Shown here: piece by piece, positions 46,499 to 55,851 of the stretch
Layout: each line of letters opens with the position of its first letter
Numbering within the stretch: position 1 is the stretch's first letter
Source of the DNA: Buttiauxella ferragutiae
GTDB lineage: Bacteria > Pseudomonadota > Gammaproteobacteria > Enterobacterales > Enterobacteriaceae
Assembly: GCF_001654915.1 (NCBI RefSeq)
Contig: NZ_LXEQ01000056.1
Length of the DNA stretch: 64,000 nt
Direction: 5' to 3' (one strand)
Translations under genes and position numbers: made by a program
Notes under the pieces: model-generated
What the model was told of the DNA's origin: nothing
The model's input: the letters and a program-made list of their open reading frames with translations, nothing else
The model's database searches: none

Positions 46499-47194
46499 TT
46501 ACATCGGCGATAAATTAAGGAAGAAGCGTTGCATCCAGCCCATGTTCTGCGCTTCGTTGATATAGCCGTTGCCGACATATTCGATGCGCGCATCCGCCAC
46601 TTGTGTGGACGGCACGGTGTTGGAGCCACTGATGGTGCGAGGATTGACCACACCGGAGAAACGAATAAATTCGGTGCCCTGGTTAATGGCTATCTGTTTT
46701 TCACCCACGACGTGCAGGTTGCCGTTTGCCAGCACCTGATCGACCGTCACGGTTAAGGTTCCGCTAAAGGTGTTACTGGCATTCGCCCCACCTTTACCGT
46801 TGAAACTGTTGCCGCCTTCCACATCCACATCGGCGCGGTTATTACCGAACAGACCTTCGAGATAGCGCGGCGTGACGTTAAAGCCAAAATTAGTTTTGCC
46901 ATCACGGCTGGCATTCGCCGACGAACTCTTACTGGCACTGACATTTTCCTGAAGCTGGATCGTCAACGTATCGCCAACGTTACGTGGGCGACGGTCTTCA
47001 AACAGCGGTTGATAGCCATAGTTCAGCGGTTGTGCCGTCTGGAAAATAGAGCCATTAACCACAGGTGCAGGGCCAGGCACAGGTTGGGCCGATGTTGCCC
47101 CTTCCACCAGCGGTTTAGTTGGCACCAGTGCGCAGCCACTTGTGGAGAGCACCAGAAACATCACGATAGGACGAAGAACCATTGGGTTTTGCAT
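46499..47194 (-). CDS. flgH: Flagellar L-ring lipoprotein FlgH
   Basis: Outer-membrane lipoprotein forming the L ring. I choose ATG 47194 (231 residues, close to E. coli), since GAAG lies at proper distance; ATGs at 47203 or 47242 are possible. Lipobox STSGC. Conserved YGYQPLFEDRRPRNVGDTLTI and C-terminal QNMGWMQRFFLNLSPM. Confidence 0.94.
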   Translation of the reverse strand: MQNPMVLRPIVMFLVLSTSGCALVPTKPLVEGATSAQPVPGPAPVVNGSIFQTAQPLNYGYQPLFEDRRPRNVGDTLTIQLQENVSASKSSSANASRDGKTNFGFNVTPRYLEGLFGNNRADVDVEGGNSFNGKGGANASNTFSGTLTVTVDQVLANGNLHVVGEKQIAINQGTEFIRFSGVVNPRTISGSNTVPSTQVADARIEYVGNGYINEAQNMGWMQRFFLNLSPM

Positions 47195-47259
47195 TGCTTT
47201 CATCTTCAGGTCATTCAGATAACGACAGCCGGTGCGAAACACTCACACCGGCAAACGTC

Positions 47260-48042
47260 TTACAACTGCGTCAGCTTTTGCAGCATCTGGTCAGTGGTTG
47301 AAACGGCTTTAGAGTTGATTTCGTAAGCGCGCTGAACCTGGATCATATTCACCAGTTCTTCAGCTACGTTCACGTTAGAGGTCTCAACATACCCCTGATA
47401 CAAAAGCCCTGCGCCATTCAGTCCAGGTGTGCTTTCGTTTGGCGTACCGGAAGACTGGGTTTCGGCATACAAGTTTTCACCCAGGCTTTCCAGACCCGTG
47501 TCATTCATAAAGGTGGTCAAATTCAGCTGCCCCACCTGAACCGGCTGTGCCTGCCCTTGTTGCGTCACGCTGACAATGCCGTCACGTCCAACGGTAATGG
47601 TGAGTGCATTAGCAGGGATAGTGATCGCTGGCTGAACCTGGAAACCGCCCGCGGTGACCAACTGGCCGTTCTGGTCGACCTGGAAAGAACCATCGCGAGT
47701 ATAGGCGCTGGTGCCGTCCGGCAATTGCACCTGGAAAAAGCCCTGGCCTTTAATCGCCACATCTTTGCTGTTGTTGGTCTGCGACAGGTTGCCCTGGCTG
47801 TGCAGGCGCTCGGTAGCCACCGGACGCACACCTGTACCAATCTGCAAACCGGACGGTAATGTGGTCTGTTCAGAAGATTGCGCACCAGGCTGGCGAATCG
47901 TCTGGTAAAGCAAGTCTTCAAACACCGCGCGTTGACGCTTAAAACCATTGGTGGAGACGTTTGCCAGGTTGTTGGCAATCACATCCATGTTGGTTTGCTG
48001 GGCATCAAGACCGGTTTTAGCGATCCATAAAGAACTGATCAT
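47260..48042 (-). CDS. flgG: Flagellar distal rod protein FlgG
   Basis: 260 residues, the length that sets the distal rod in enterics. N-terminal MDVIANNLANVSTNGFKRQR signature and C-terminal VNMIQVQRAYEINSKAVSTTDQML, the terminal helices that pair in the rod. A REP palindrome separates it from flgF. Confidence 0.97.
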   Translation of the reverse strand: MISSLWIAKTGLDAQQTNMDVIANNLANVSTNGFKRQRAVFEDLLYQTIRQPGAQSSEQTTLPSGLQIGTGVRPVATERLHSQGNLSQTNNSKDVAIKGQGFFQVQLPDGTSAYTRDGSFQVDQNGQLVTAGGFQVQPAITIPANALTITVGRDGIVSVTQQGQAQPVQVGQLNLTTFMNDTGLESLGENLYAETQSSGTPNESTPGLNGAGLLYQGYVETSNVNVAEELVNMIQVQRAYEINSKAVSTTDQMLQKLTQL

Positions 48043-48073
48043 TTTTGATTCCTGTTAGATCTGTATTTCGTTT

Positions 48074-48103
48074 GTCGGATGAGGCTTCGCTTATCCGACC
48101 TAC
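48074..48103. repeat. REP-like palindrome inside the flg operon
   Basis: GTCGGATGAGGCTTCGCTT-ATCCGACCTAC in the 77-bp flgF-flgG gap. It belongs to the same REP family as the 155-bp array and should form a stable hairpin in the flgB-J mRNA. Confidence 0.9.
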
Positions 48104-48119
48104 AAAAACCGTTCAGCTA

Positions 48120-48875
48120 TCAACTCATCGCCAACAACTGATTGGCGCGCTGCTCGTTTTCATCAACGCTTGAAATAATCTTCATTTGCATCTCAAAACG
48201 GCGGGCGTTCTCAATCATGTCGGTCATGGCTTCGACGGGCTTAACGTTGCTGCCTTCCAGCACGCCAGGCATCAACGAGATGCTGGCATCCGCCTGCAAC
48301 GTGGCACCACGCGTAGCTTGCGCCAGCGCACTCGGGCGGAAGAAACCGTCATCACCGCGCACCACTTCCTGGCCGGTGGCTTTCACCAGTTTCAGGCGGC
48401 CAATCGGTGCCACGGTATTCGGCTGGTCACCCGCGTTCAGTGCAGAAATAGTGCCATCTGCCGCGATAGTCAGTTGCGCGCCCTGAGGCACAGCAATCGG
48501 GCCACCTTCTCCCATCACCGGTTGCCCACCGATGGTCAGTTGCCCGGCAGGGCTAACCTGCATATTGCCGTTACGGGTATAAGCTTCAGTACCATCAGCA
48601 CTTTGTACCGCCAGCCAGCCATCTTGTTGCAGGGCAACATCCAGCGGGCGTTGGGTGTAATCAAGCTGACCTTGCGACATATCCACGCCAGGCGTTGAAG
48701 CCGTCACCAGGGTGCGCGTCGGCAACGAAAGCCCTTCTATTGGCACCGAACGCAATGCGGTTAGCTGTGCGCGAAAGCCCGGTGTTGAAGCATTTGCCAG
48801 GTTGCTGGCAGTCACCGCTTGTTGATTCAGCGTCTGACTGGCCGCACCCATGGCGGTATAAATTGCGTGATCCAT
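48120..48875 (-). CDS. flgF: Flagellar proximal rod protein FlgF
   Basis: 251-residue rod protein: N-terminal QAVTASNLANASTPGFRAQL motif and C-terminal MTDMIENARRFEMQMKIIS. Starts 19 bp after flgE. Confidence 0.96.
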   Translation of the reverse strand: MDHAIYTAMGAASQTLNQQAVTASNLANASTPGFRAQLTALRSVPIEGLSLPTRTLVTASTPGVDMSQGQLDYTQRPLDVALQQDGWLAVQSADGTEAYTRNGNMQVSPAGQLTIGGQPVMGEGGPIAVPQGAQLTIAADGTISALNAGDQPNTVAPIGRLKLVKATGQEVVRGDDGFFRPSALAQATRGATLQADASISLMPGVLEGSNVKPVEAMTDMIENARRFEMQMKIISSVDENEQRANQLLAMS

Positions 48876-48894
48876 TAAGCTATCCCGTCAGTGC

Positions 48895-50103
48895 TTAACG
48901 CAGGTTAACCAGGGTGTTGAGGATCTGATCCTGGGTTTTGATGGTCTGCGCATTCGACTGGTAGTTACGCTGCGCGACAATCATGTTGACCAGTTCTTTA
49001 CTCAGGTCGACGTTCGAAGACTCCAGCGCACCGTTGGTCAGGGTGCCGAAGTTACCGGAACCCGCCGTTCCCAGCAGCGCCACGCCAGAAGAATTGGACG
49101 CAGACCACACGTTGTTGCCCTCAGAGGACAAACCTTCCGGGTTGGCAAAATTCGACAGCACAATCTGGCCTAACAATTGGGTTTGCTCGTTGGAGTAATT
49201 GCCAACAAGGGTGCCGTCTTCGTTAATCTGGTAGCTCACCAGGTCGCCTGGCTTATAGCCATTTTGATTCGCGGCAACAATGTTGTTGGAGCCGGTGTTT
49301 TGCTGCATCGAGTTCAGGAAGCTCAGATCAAATGTCGCCGGAGTCGCGCCATTGATAGTCCCGGTGGTCAGGGAGTTAGTGCCACCTGAAATCAGCGTGC
49401 CATTTGGGCTAAATACCATCGATGCGCCTGGTTTCGCCGGGCTACCCGCCACGCTGCTATCCTGGGTATACACATCCCAGGTGTTCGCCGTCGTCGATTT
49501 CACAAAAAAGACGTTCATATCATGGGCGTTACCCTGGCTGTCATAGACAGTGATAGAACCTTTCTTGTTGTAGGTATCGGAATCTGTCGCGCTGAACGGG
49601 GTTTTCGTTGGCGTTGGGTCGGTAGAGTTCAGGTTGATCTGCATCGACGCCGTGGTGGTGGTTTTCGCCGCCATCAAGGTATTTGGCACAGCCAGCCCAA
49701 CTGGGTTTGCGCCTTCCTGAATCGTTGGCGGCGTACCGGTTGCCGGGTAACCGGTCAACTGCATCCCCTGCATGTTCACCAGATTGCGATTCTCGTCCAG
49801 TTTGAACTGGCCGTTACGGCTGTAATACACCGAGCCATTGGTATCGACCAGGCGGAAGAAACCATTCTGGCTAATCGCCACATCCAGGCCACGGCCGGTG
49901 TTAGTGGTGGTGCCGTCGTTAAAGTCCTGGGTAATGCCCGCAACTTTTACGCCGAGGCCCACTTTGGAGCCGGCAAACATATCGGCAAAAGAAACGGTGC
50001 CGGATTTAAAACCGTAAGTGGCGGAGTTGGCAATGTTGTTACCAATCACGTCGAGGTTGGTGGCCGCAGCATTCAATCCGCTGACCGCTTGAGAAAAGCC
50101 CAT
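48895..50103 (-). CDS. flgE: Flagellar hook protein FlgE
   Basis: 402-residue hook subunit. N-terminal NLDVIGNNIANSATYGFKSG and C-terminal DLSKELVNMIVAQRNYQSNAQTIKT, with the Ser/Thr-rich hook domains D1-D2 between. Length matches the E. coli/Salmonella hook protein. Confidence 0.97.
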   Translation of the reverse strand: MGFSQAVSGLNAAATNLDVIGNNIANSATYGFKSGTVSFADMFAGSKVGLGVKVAGITQDFNDGTTTNTGRGLDVAISQNGFFRLVDTNGSVYYSRNGQFKLDENRNLVNMQGMQLTGYPATGTPPTIQEGANPVGLAVPNTLMAAKTTTTASMQINLNSTDPTPTKTPFSATDSDTYNKKGSITVYDSQGNAHDMNVFFVKSTTANTWDVYTQDSSVAGSPAKPGASMVFSPNGTLISGGTNSLTTGTINGATPATFDLSFLNSMQQNTGSNNIVAANQNGYKPGDLVSYQINEDGTLVGNYSNEQTQLLGQIVLSNFANPEGLSSEGNNVWSASNSSGVALLGTAGSGNFGTLTNGALESSNVDLSKELVNMIVAQRNYQSNAQTIKTQDQILNTLVNLR

Positions 50104-50129
50104 GTTTTACTCCTGCAAGGGTTGAAGGC

Positions 50130-50810
50130 TTAAATAATCTGCCTGATGTCGTCGAGGGTGGAGGTGCCGTAAGTTCCGAGGTCGAGCAAGGTCGTACCAT
50201 TACTGAGTGTCACGCCATTGACCAACGCAAAATTCAGCGGTTGAGCCACCAGTTGTGTCCCGCCATTACTGGCGTTGATAGCGACGTTATAGGCCCCGTC
50301 CGGTGCGGTGGTGCCGTCCGTCATGCTGCCATCCCAGGTAAAGGTATGGACGCCTGCGCTAAGCGCCCCCACATCGAGAGTACGCACCACTTTGCCGCTA
50401 CTGTCGGTAATGGTGGCGGTGACTTTATCTGCGGCCTGTTGCAGCTCAACACCAAATGGCGTGGTCGCTTCGCTGCCTGCCAGAATTTTACTGCCAGGGA
50501 TCATCACGCCGTGGCCAATCAAGGCGCTGGCCTGCACAGACTGGTTATTGGTCAACTGACCGGAAACCGAACCGAGCGTGGTATTGAGTTTTTCAATGCC
50601 GCTCACGGTGCTGATTTGCGCCAGTTGCGTAGTCAATTCATTGTTTTGCAGAGGGTTGGTTGGGTCCTGGTTTTTCAGCTGCGCGACCAACAGCGTCAAA
50701 AAACTACTTTGCAGGTCAGCGGCGTTGCTGCCTGTCAGATTATTGTTACCCGAAGTCGCACTGACACCACTGGTGGTGGTGTCATTCATATTAACGGCGA
50801 TGCCCATCAA
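50130..50810 (-). CDS. flgD: Hook-capping/scaffold protein FlgD
   Basis: 226-residue hook cap needed for hook assembly. N-terminal SSFLTLLVAQLKNQDPTNPL motif, followed by a Tudor/FnIII-like pair of domains (FTWDGSMTDGTTAPDGAYNV). Lies 7 bp after flgC. Confidence 0.95.
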   Translation of the reverse strand: MMGIAVNMNDTTTSGVSATSGNNNLTGSNAADLQSSFLTLLVAQLKNQDPTNPLQNNELTTQLAQISTVSGIEKLNTTLGSVSGQLTNNQSVQASALIGHGVMIPGSKILAGSEATTPFGVELQQAADKVTATITDSSGKVVRTLDVGALSAGVHTFTWDGSMTDGTTAPDGAYNVAINASNGGTQLVAQPLNFALVNGVTLSNGTTLLDLGTYGTSTLDDIRQII

Positions 50811-50817
50811 TCACTCC

Positions 50818-51222
50818 TTATTGACCCAGCGTCAGGGTTTTCAACATCATGCTTTTCACGGTGTTGAGGACTTCGACGTTGGCCTGATAGCTGCGTGACG
50901 CCGACATGCTGTTGACCATCTCACCCACCACATCCACATTCGGCATCCGCACATAACCTTTGGCATCAGCCAACGGGTTACCCGGCTGGAACACCAGTTT
51001 GTCCGGTGCCTGGCTCTCTTCAACGCCCGTCACTTTTACGCCACCCGTTTCAGCCCCCGGAGCGGCATCAACCTGGAAAATAACCTGCTTAGCGCGATAA
51101 GGCTGTCCGTCAGGGCCGGTGGTACTATCGGCGTTAGCCAGGTTACTCGCCGCCACGTTCATCCGCTTGGATTGGGCCGTCATCGCAGAGCCTGCGATAT
51201 CAAAAATATTCAGTAATGCCAT
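50818..51222 (-). CDS. flgC: Flagellar proximal rod protein FlgC
   Basis: 134-residue rod protein: AQSKRMNVAASNLANADS near the N-terminus and VNSMSASRSYQANVEVLNTVKSM at the C-terminus. Three bp after flgB. Confidence 0.96.
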   Translation of the reverse strand: MALLNIFDIAGSAMTAQSKRMNVAASNLANADSTTGPDGQPYRAKQVIFQVDAAPGAETGGVKVTGVEESQAPDKLVFQPGNPLADAKGYVRMPNVDVVGEMVNSMSASRSYQANVEVLNTVKSMMLKTLTLGQ

Positions 51223-51225
51223 CTA

Positions 51226-51642
51226 TTAGCCACCCTGTTGCAGCACCGACATCATGCCCTTGATTTGGCCACCGAGAACCGTAAGGTCGGACTGGTATTT
51301 CAGGCTGTTATCGGCAAATTGTGTACGCTCGCGGTCCATATCGACGGTGTTACCATCCATCGATGGCTGGTCCGGAACGCGGTAAAGAAGATCAAGCGAA
51401 GGTGCTGAGTGTGTTGCCGCAGGGATATGGCGCGCGGACGTGAGCGCAAGCGCAACACCGCTGCCTTCGGCACGACCCCGTTCCATCACTTTTTTCATTT
51501 CACTGGCAAAATCAATATCGCGAGCCTGATAGCCCGGGGTATCCGCATTGGCGATATTTGCTGCCAGAATTTCCTGACGCTGGGCGCGCAAATTTATCGC
51601 TTCTTGCTGAAATCGCAGCGCGGCATCCAGTTTGTCTAGCAT
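51226..51642 (-). CDS. flgB: Flagellar proximal rod protein FlgB
   Basis: 138-residue rod protein with LAANIANADTPGYQARDIDF. First gene of flgBCDEFGHIJ, divergent from flgA across a 152-bp gap that should hold FlhDC-dependent class II promoters; I could not place the FlhDC boxes by eye. Confidence 0.95.
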   Translation of the reverse strand: MLDKLDAALRFQQEAINLRAQRQEILAANIANADTPGYQARDIDFASEMKKVMERGRAEGSGVALALTSARHIPAATHSAPSLDLLYRVPDQPSMDGNTVDMDRERTQFADNSLKYQSDLTVLGGQIKGMMSVLQQGG

Positions 51643-51794
51643 GTTCCCTCCGCATAATTAGGATTTGTCCGACAGCTTAAAGCTCCTTACGCGTGCGTTA
51701 TCGTTGGAATAGACGCAAAATGCGTCGCTATTTGTCGCCTTGATCATTTCGCTGTGCAGTTAAAATCACTGCCACCTGAACAAGGAGAAACGTC

Positions 51795-52454
51795 ATGACC
51801 GGTCTGAAAACCTGGAGCACCATTGCCCTTTTGCTGGCTTGCCCGCAGGCATTAGCCAGCATTCTGGATGCGCCGTTGAGCCAGTTTTTCCAGCAGCGCC
51901 TGGCGGGCATGAGTGATGAAGTGTCGGTAATAGTCAAAACGCCTGATGCGCAATTACCTCCCTGCCCACTCCCTGATTTTTCTATGCCGGGGAATAGCCG
52001 CCTGTGGGGAAACGTGAGCGTGATGGCGCGCTGCGGTAACGACAAACGCTACATACAGGCCCAGGTGCAGGCCACCGGAAATTACGTTGTAGCCGCGCAG
52101 CCATTACCGCGCGGTAGCGTCATAGATGCAGGCCAGCTTCAGCTCAAACGTGGACGGCTCGATCAACTGCCACCACGCGCTATGCTCGATATCAACCAGG
52201 CCAGCAGTGCCGTGACGCTGCGCGACATCGCCGCAGATCAACCGATTCTGCTGTCAATGGTGCGCCAGACATGGCGAGTCAAAGCCGGGCAGCAGGTGCA
52301 AGTGGTCGCCGCTGGTGAAGGATTTAGCGTCAATAGCCAGGGCAAGGCACTGAATAATGCCGCCGTGGCACAGAATGCACGGGTACGAATGAGTTCGGGT
52401 CAGATAGTCAGCGGAGTCGTCGACACGGATGGGAATATTCTGATTAACTTATAA
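51795..52454 (+). CDS. flgA: P-ring assembly chaperone FlgA
   Basis: 219-residue periplasmic chaperone for FlgI. Signal peptide to about residue 21 (PQALA-S), then a SAF domain (LPRGSVIDAGQLQLKRG) and the C-terminal VNSQGKALNNAAVAQNARVRM. Good ribosome site AAGGAG. Confidence 0.94.
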   Translation: MTGLKTWSTIALLLACPQALASILDAPLSQFFQQRLAGMSDEVSVIVKTPDAQLPPCPLPDFSMPGNSRLWGNVSVMARCGNDKRYIQAQVQATGNYVVAAQPLPRGSVIDAGQLQLKRGRLDQLPPRAMLDINQASSAVTLRDIAADQPILLSMVRQTWRVKAGQQVQVVAAGEGFSVNSQGKALNNAAVAQNARVRMSSGQIVSGVVDTDGNILINL

Positions 52455-52480
52455 AATTCCGTTAGGGATTAAGAAGGTTT

Positions 52481-52507
52481 TAAAGGTTCCGTGATGTCTG
52501 CCGATAG
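52481..52507 (+). promoter_or_regulatory. Sigma-28 (FliA) promoter of flgMN
   Basis: TAAA, exactly 15 bp, then GCCGATAG; consensus TAAA-N15-GCCGATAA with one mismatch. 45 bp upstream of the flgM ATG, giving FliA control of its own antagonist. Confidence 0.9.
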
Positions 52508-52552
52508 TGTATTAACAGATGATAGATATTACCCCTCGATGAGGAATTAATA

Positions 52553-52846
52553 ATGAGCATTGATCGCACGTCGCCTTTGAAACCGGTAAGCACTGTACAA
52601 CCACGCGAAACGCCAGAAGCGCCTATTCAAAAGAGCCAACTGGAAAAAAGCACCACCCCGAAAAGCACCAATGTGACACTCAGTGACGCACAGGCTAAAT
52701 TAATTCAGCCGGGTAGCGGGGATATCAATATGGAACGCGTTGAAGCACTCAAAACAGCGATCCGTAACGGTGAGCTGAAAATGGATACCGGCAAGATCGC
52801 CGATGCGTTAATCCAGGAAGCTCAAAGCTCTATCTTGAGTAAATAA
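52553..52846 (+). CDS. flgM: Anti-sigma-28 factor FlgM
   Basis: 97-residue small protein that binds FliA until the hook is complete, then is exported. Disordered N-half (SIDRTSPLKPVSTVQPRET) for secretion and a helical C-half (SGDINMERVEALKTAIRNGELKMDTGKIADALI) for binding sigma-28. Confidence 0.95.
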   Translation: MSIDRTSPLKPVSTVQPRETPEAPIQKSQLEKSTTPKSTNVTLSDAQAKLIQPGSGDINMERVEALKTAIRNGELKMDTGKIADALIQEAQSSILSK

Positions 52847-52850
52847 TGGC

Positions 52851-53273
52851 ATGAATCGTCTGTTAGAAGTGATGGATCAAATGACTGCGGTACTCAACTC
52901 TCTTAAAGAGGTGATGGACGCTGAGCAACAACAATTATCAGCAGGCCATGTGAATGGCAGTGCATTACAACGTATCACTGAAGATAAAAGCTCATTGTTA
53001 GCGACGCTTGATTATCTTGAGCAGCAGCGTCGTGCCGCACAGAAAGTCGAAAGTATCGGCAGCACTGATATTAGCCAACGTTGGCAGACGATTACGCAAA
53101 AAACACAGCACTTACGTGATATTAACCAGCATAACGGTTGGTTATTAGAGGACCAGTTAGCGCGCAATGAACAAGCGCTTGCGGTACTCAAACCACATCA
53201 GGAACCGAACCTCTACGGTGCCGATGGACAAGCAACGACAGTCAGTCGCGGTGGCAAAAAAATAACGATTTAG
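52851..53273 (+). CDS. flgN: Flagellar export chaperone FlgN
   Basis: 140-residue helical chaperone for FlgK and FlgL. Coiled-coil pattern throughout, starting NRLLEVMDQMTAVLNSLKEVM; C-terminal ATTVSRGGKKITI is typical. Four bp after flgM. In E. coli the next gene is murJ; here the xdh cluster follows. Confidence 0.94.
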   Translation: MNRLLEVMDQMTAVLNSLKEVMDAEQQQLSAGHVNGSALQRITEDKSSLLATLDYLEQQRRAAQKVESIGSTDISQRWQTITQKTQHLRDINQHNGWLLEDQLARNEQALAVLKPHQEPNLYGADGQATTVSRGGKKITI

Positions 53274-53337
53274 CCGCGGTCAAAATTTGAGTGATGGACT
53301 GCCAGAAAGGTGAGTCCACACTAAACATATCGTCGAT

Positions 53338-53352
53338 TTATCATAATGATCA
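53338..53352. promoter_or_regulatory. Candidate YgeV activator site upstream of xdhA
   Basis: TTATCATAATGATCA: 7-bp arms around a central A with one mismatch, about 130-150 bp before the xdhA sigma-54 promoter. A near-identical, perfect palindrome lies upstream of ygeW (59286-59300). Binding by YgeV is inference. Confidence 0.5.
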
Positions 53353-53470
53353 TTGCCTATCATTGTGAGAAAAAAATTTCTTCTTCCTGGCACCATCCCC
53401 TTCCTGAACAACAGCTTATTTTCCGATGACTATCACAGTTTGATGATAAGAAATGGCCATTAGCGATGAC

Positions 53471-53486
53471 TGGCGTACATCTTGCT
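53471..53486 (+). promoter_or_regulatory. Sigma-54 promoter of xdhABC
   Basis: TGGCGTACATCTTGCT fits TGGCAC-N5-TTGCW at 9 of 11 fixed positions, with intact GG and GC dinucleotides and exact spacing. Predicted start near 53497, 44 bp before xdhA. Confidence 0.75.
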
Positions 53487-53540
53487 TCACTCAGGAGCTA
53501 AACGAAGCGTGACCTTATTCCTGAGGATGGAGACAAAACC

Positions 53541-55847
53541 ATGTCAGAAAGAATGGGTAAAGCACCATTAGGATTGCCCTGCTTGCGGGTGGATGCGCTT
53601 GCCAAAATCACCGGGCAAGCCAGATATACCGACGATATACTGATGGCTGGCATGTGCTATGCCAAATACGTTCGCAGCCCAATCGCCCACGGCTATGCCC
53701 GTGCCATTGATTACCGCGCCACGCTTGAAATTCCCGGTGTTGTCGCCGTCTTTACCTGGGAAGATGTGCCGGATACCCTCTTTGCCACCGCAGGACATGC
53801 CTGGACGCTCGACCCCACAAAACAGGATATTGCCGACCGCCGTTTGCTGACGCAACATGTCCGGCATTTCGGCGATGCTGTGGCAATTGTCGTGGCACGA
53901 GATGAACTCACGGCGGAAAAAGCTGCTGAAACGGTGGTGGTCACCTGGGAAGAGTTACCCGTTATCACCTCACCCGAAGTCGCCCTCACCGCTGATGCCA
54001 CCGCGATTCATGAAGGGGGCAATCTGCTCAAACGCAGCGAAGCCGCCACCAACAACCCCATCGCAGCGATGCAGGCGGCAGATCACCAGTACTCCGGGCG
54101 CTTTAAAACCCCTGTCGTGCAGCACTGCCATATGGAAGGCGTCACCTGCTTTGCCTGGATGGAACAACCCGGCCGCATCACCATAATTTCCAGCACCCAA
54201 ATTCCGCACATCGTGCGCCGCGTGACTGCGCAAGCGCTCAATATGTCCTGGTCAAAAATCCGCGTGATAAAGCCATATATTGGCGGCGGTTTTGGCAATA
54301 AACAGGATGTGCTGGAAGAGCCGATGGCGGCCTTTCTGACGCTGAAACTGGGCGGTATTCCGGTCAAAGTGTTAATCAGCCGTGAAGAGTGTTTCTACGC
54401 CTCACGCACCCGTCATGCCTTCCAGATTGATGCGCAATTGGGTATCTCGTCTGAAGGTGAGTTAAAAGGGTTTCAGCTCGATATTCTCTCCAACACGGGC
54501 GCTTACGCCTCGCACGGGCATTCGATTGCCGCCGCCGCGGGCAGTAAAATTTCCTGGCTCTATCCGCGCAGTGCCTATGGCTTCAAGGCGACTACCGCCT
54601 ACACCAACCTTCCTTCAGCGGGGGCGATGCGCGGCTACGGCGCGCCACAAGTGATCTTTGCGCTGGAATCATTACTGGATGATGCCGCCGTTGCTTTAAA
54701 CATCGACCCGGTAGACATCCGTTTACTCAATGCCGCCCGCGAAGGCGATATCAACAGCTTGTACAACAGGCCAATATACAGCGCCGGTTTACTTGAATGC
54801 CTGAAACAAGGGCGCGAAAGTTTCGGCTGGGATGTGCGCAAAGCGGCCTGCCTGCAAACTCAGGGCGACGTGCGACGTGGCGTAGGTGTCGCCTGTTTTA
54901 GCTATACCTCAAACACCTGGCCAGTTGGCGTCGAAATTGCCAGCGTGCGCCTGGTGCTCAACCAGGACGGAATCATCAATCTGCAAAGCGGCGCCACCGA
55001 AGTCGGGCAAGGTGCCGATACCGTGTTTGCACAAATGGTCGCACAAACCATCGGCATGCCTTTCGAGATGGTCCATACCATTTCCACGCAGGACACCGAC
55101 ATCACGCCTTTTGACCCCGGTGCATTTGCCTCGCGCCAAAGCTATGTCACCGCACCGGCTTTGCGCGAAGCCGCGCAAATTTTACGGCAAAAAATCCTCC
55201 AGCACGCGGCACTAATGCTACATCTTCCCGAAATGAACCTGACGATTATCAATGGCAATATCGTACTGGAAACTCGTCCTGAACAGGTGCTACTGAGCGT
55301 GGCTGAGCTTGCGATGCACACTTTCTACCATCCAGAGTTGGGCGGGCAACTTTCGACAGAAACTTCCTTTAAAACCCAGACCAACCCGCCGACTTACGGC
55401 TGCACATTTGTGGATGTCACCGTCGATATACCGCTGTGCAAAGTCACCATCAACCGTATCTTAAATCTGCATGATTCGGGGCAAATCCTTAACCCTACGC
55501 TGGCTGAAGGGCAAGTTCATGGCGGTATGGGAATGGGCATTGGCTGGGCATTGTTTGAAGAGATCATTGTCGATGAGCAAAGCGGCGTGGTGCGTAACCC
55601 TAACCTACTGGATTACAAAATGCCGACCATGCCCGACCTGCCGACGCTGGAGTGCGCCTTTGTGGAAACTGACGAACCGCAGTCAGCCTACGGTCACAAA
55701 GCGCTGGGCGAACCGCCGATTATCTCCCCTGCCGCAGCGATTCGCAACGCGGTGCGCATGGCGACAGGTGTTGCCATCAACACGCTTCCCCTGACGCCAA
55801 AACGCCTGTACCAGGAGTTTGTCGAGGCCGGGCTGATAAAAGGATAA
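53541..55847 (+). CDS. xdhA: Xanthine dehydrogenase-type molybdenum subunit XdhA
   Basis: 768-residue molybdopterin-binding subunit, closely matching E. coli XdhA from memory but with a 12-16 residue N-terminal extension (MSERMGKAPLGLPCLR before VDALAKITGQARYTDD). Molybdenum-hydroxylase features: GGGFGNKQDV, RGYGAPQ, the GQGADTVF loop and the catalytic Glu in GHKALGEPPI. Hydroxylates purines with electrons passing to XdhC iron-sulfur clusters and XdhB FAD. First of xdhABC, preceded by GGAGA and a sigma-54 promoter. Confidence 0.95.
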   Translation: MSERMGKAPLGLPCLRVDALAKITGQARYTDDILMAGMCYAKYVRSPIAHGYARAIDYRATLEIPGVVAVFTWEDVPDTLFATAGHAWTLDPTKQDIADRRLLTQHVRHFGDAVAIVVARDELTAEKAAETVVVTWEELPVITSPEVALTADATAIHEGGNLLKRSEAATNNPIAAMQAADHQYSGRFKTPVVQHCHMEGVTCFAWMEQPGRITIISSTQIPHIVRRVTAQALNMSWSKIRVIKPYIGGGFGNKQDVLEEPMAAFLTLKLGGIPVKVLISREECFYASRTRHAFQIDAQLGISSEGELKGFQLDILSNTGAYASHGHSIAAAAGSKISWLYPRSAYGFKATTAYTNLPSAGAMRGYGAPQVIFALESLLDDAAVALNIDPVDIRLLNAAREGDINSLYNRPIYSAGLLECLKQGRESFGWDVRKAACLQTQGDVRRGVGVACFSYTSNTWPVGVEIASVRLVLNQDGIINLQSGATEVGQGADTVFAQMVAQTIGMPFEMVHTISTQDTDITPFDPGAFASRQSYVTAPALREAAQILRQKILQHAALMLHLPEMNLTIINGNIVLETRPEQVLLSVAELAMHTFYHPELGGQLSTETSFKTQTNPPTYGCTFVDVTVDIPLCKVTINRILNLHDSGQILNPTLAEGQVHGGMGMGIGWALFEEIIVDEQSGVVRNPNLLDYKMPTMPDLPTLECAFVETDEPQSAYGHKALGEPPIISPAAAIRNAVRMATGVAINTLPLTPKRLYQEFVEAGLIKG

Positions 55848-55851
55848 TGCT

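Noticed and set aside
53388..53403. TGGCACCATCCCCTTC as a sigma-54 promoter for xdhA
   Set aside because: The -24 half is perfect, but there is no TTGC/GC at the right spacing. The site at 53471 fits both halves.
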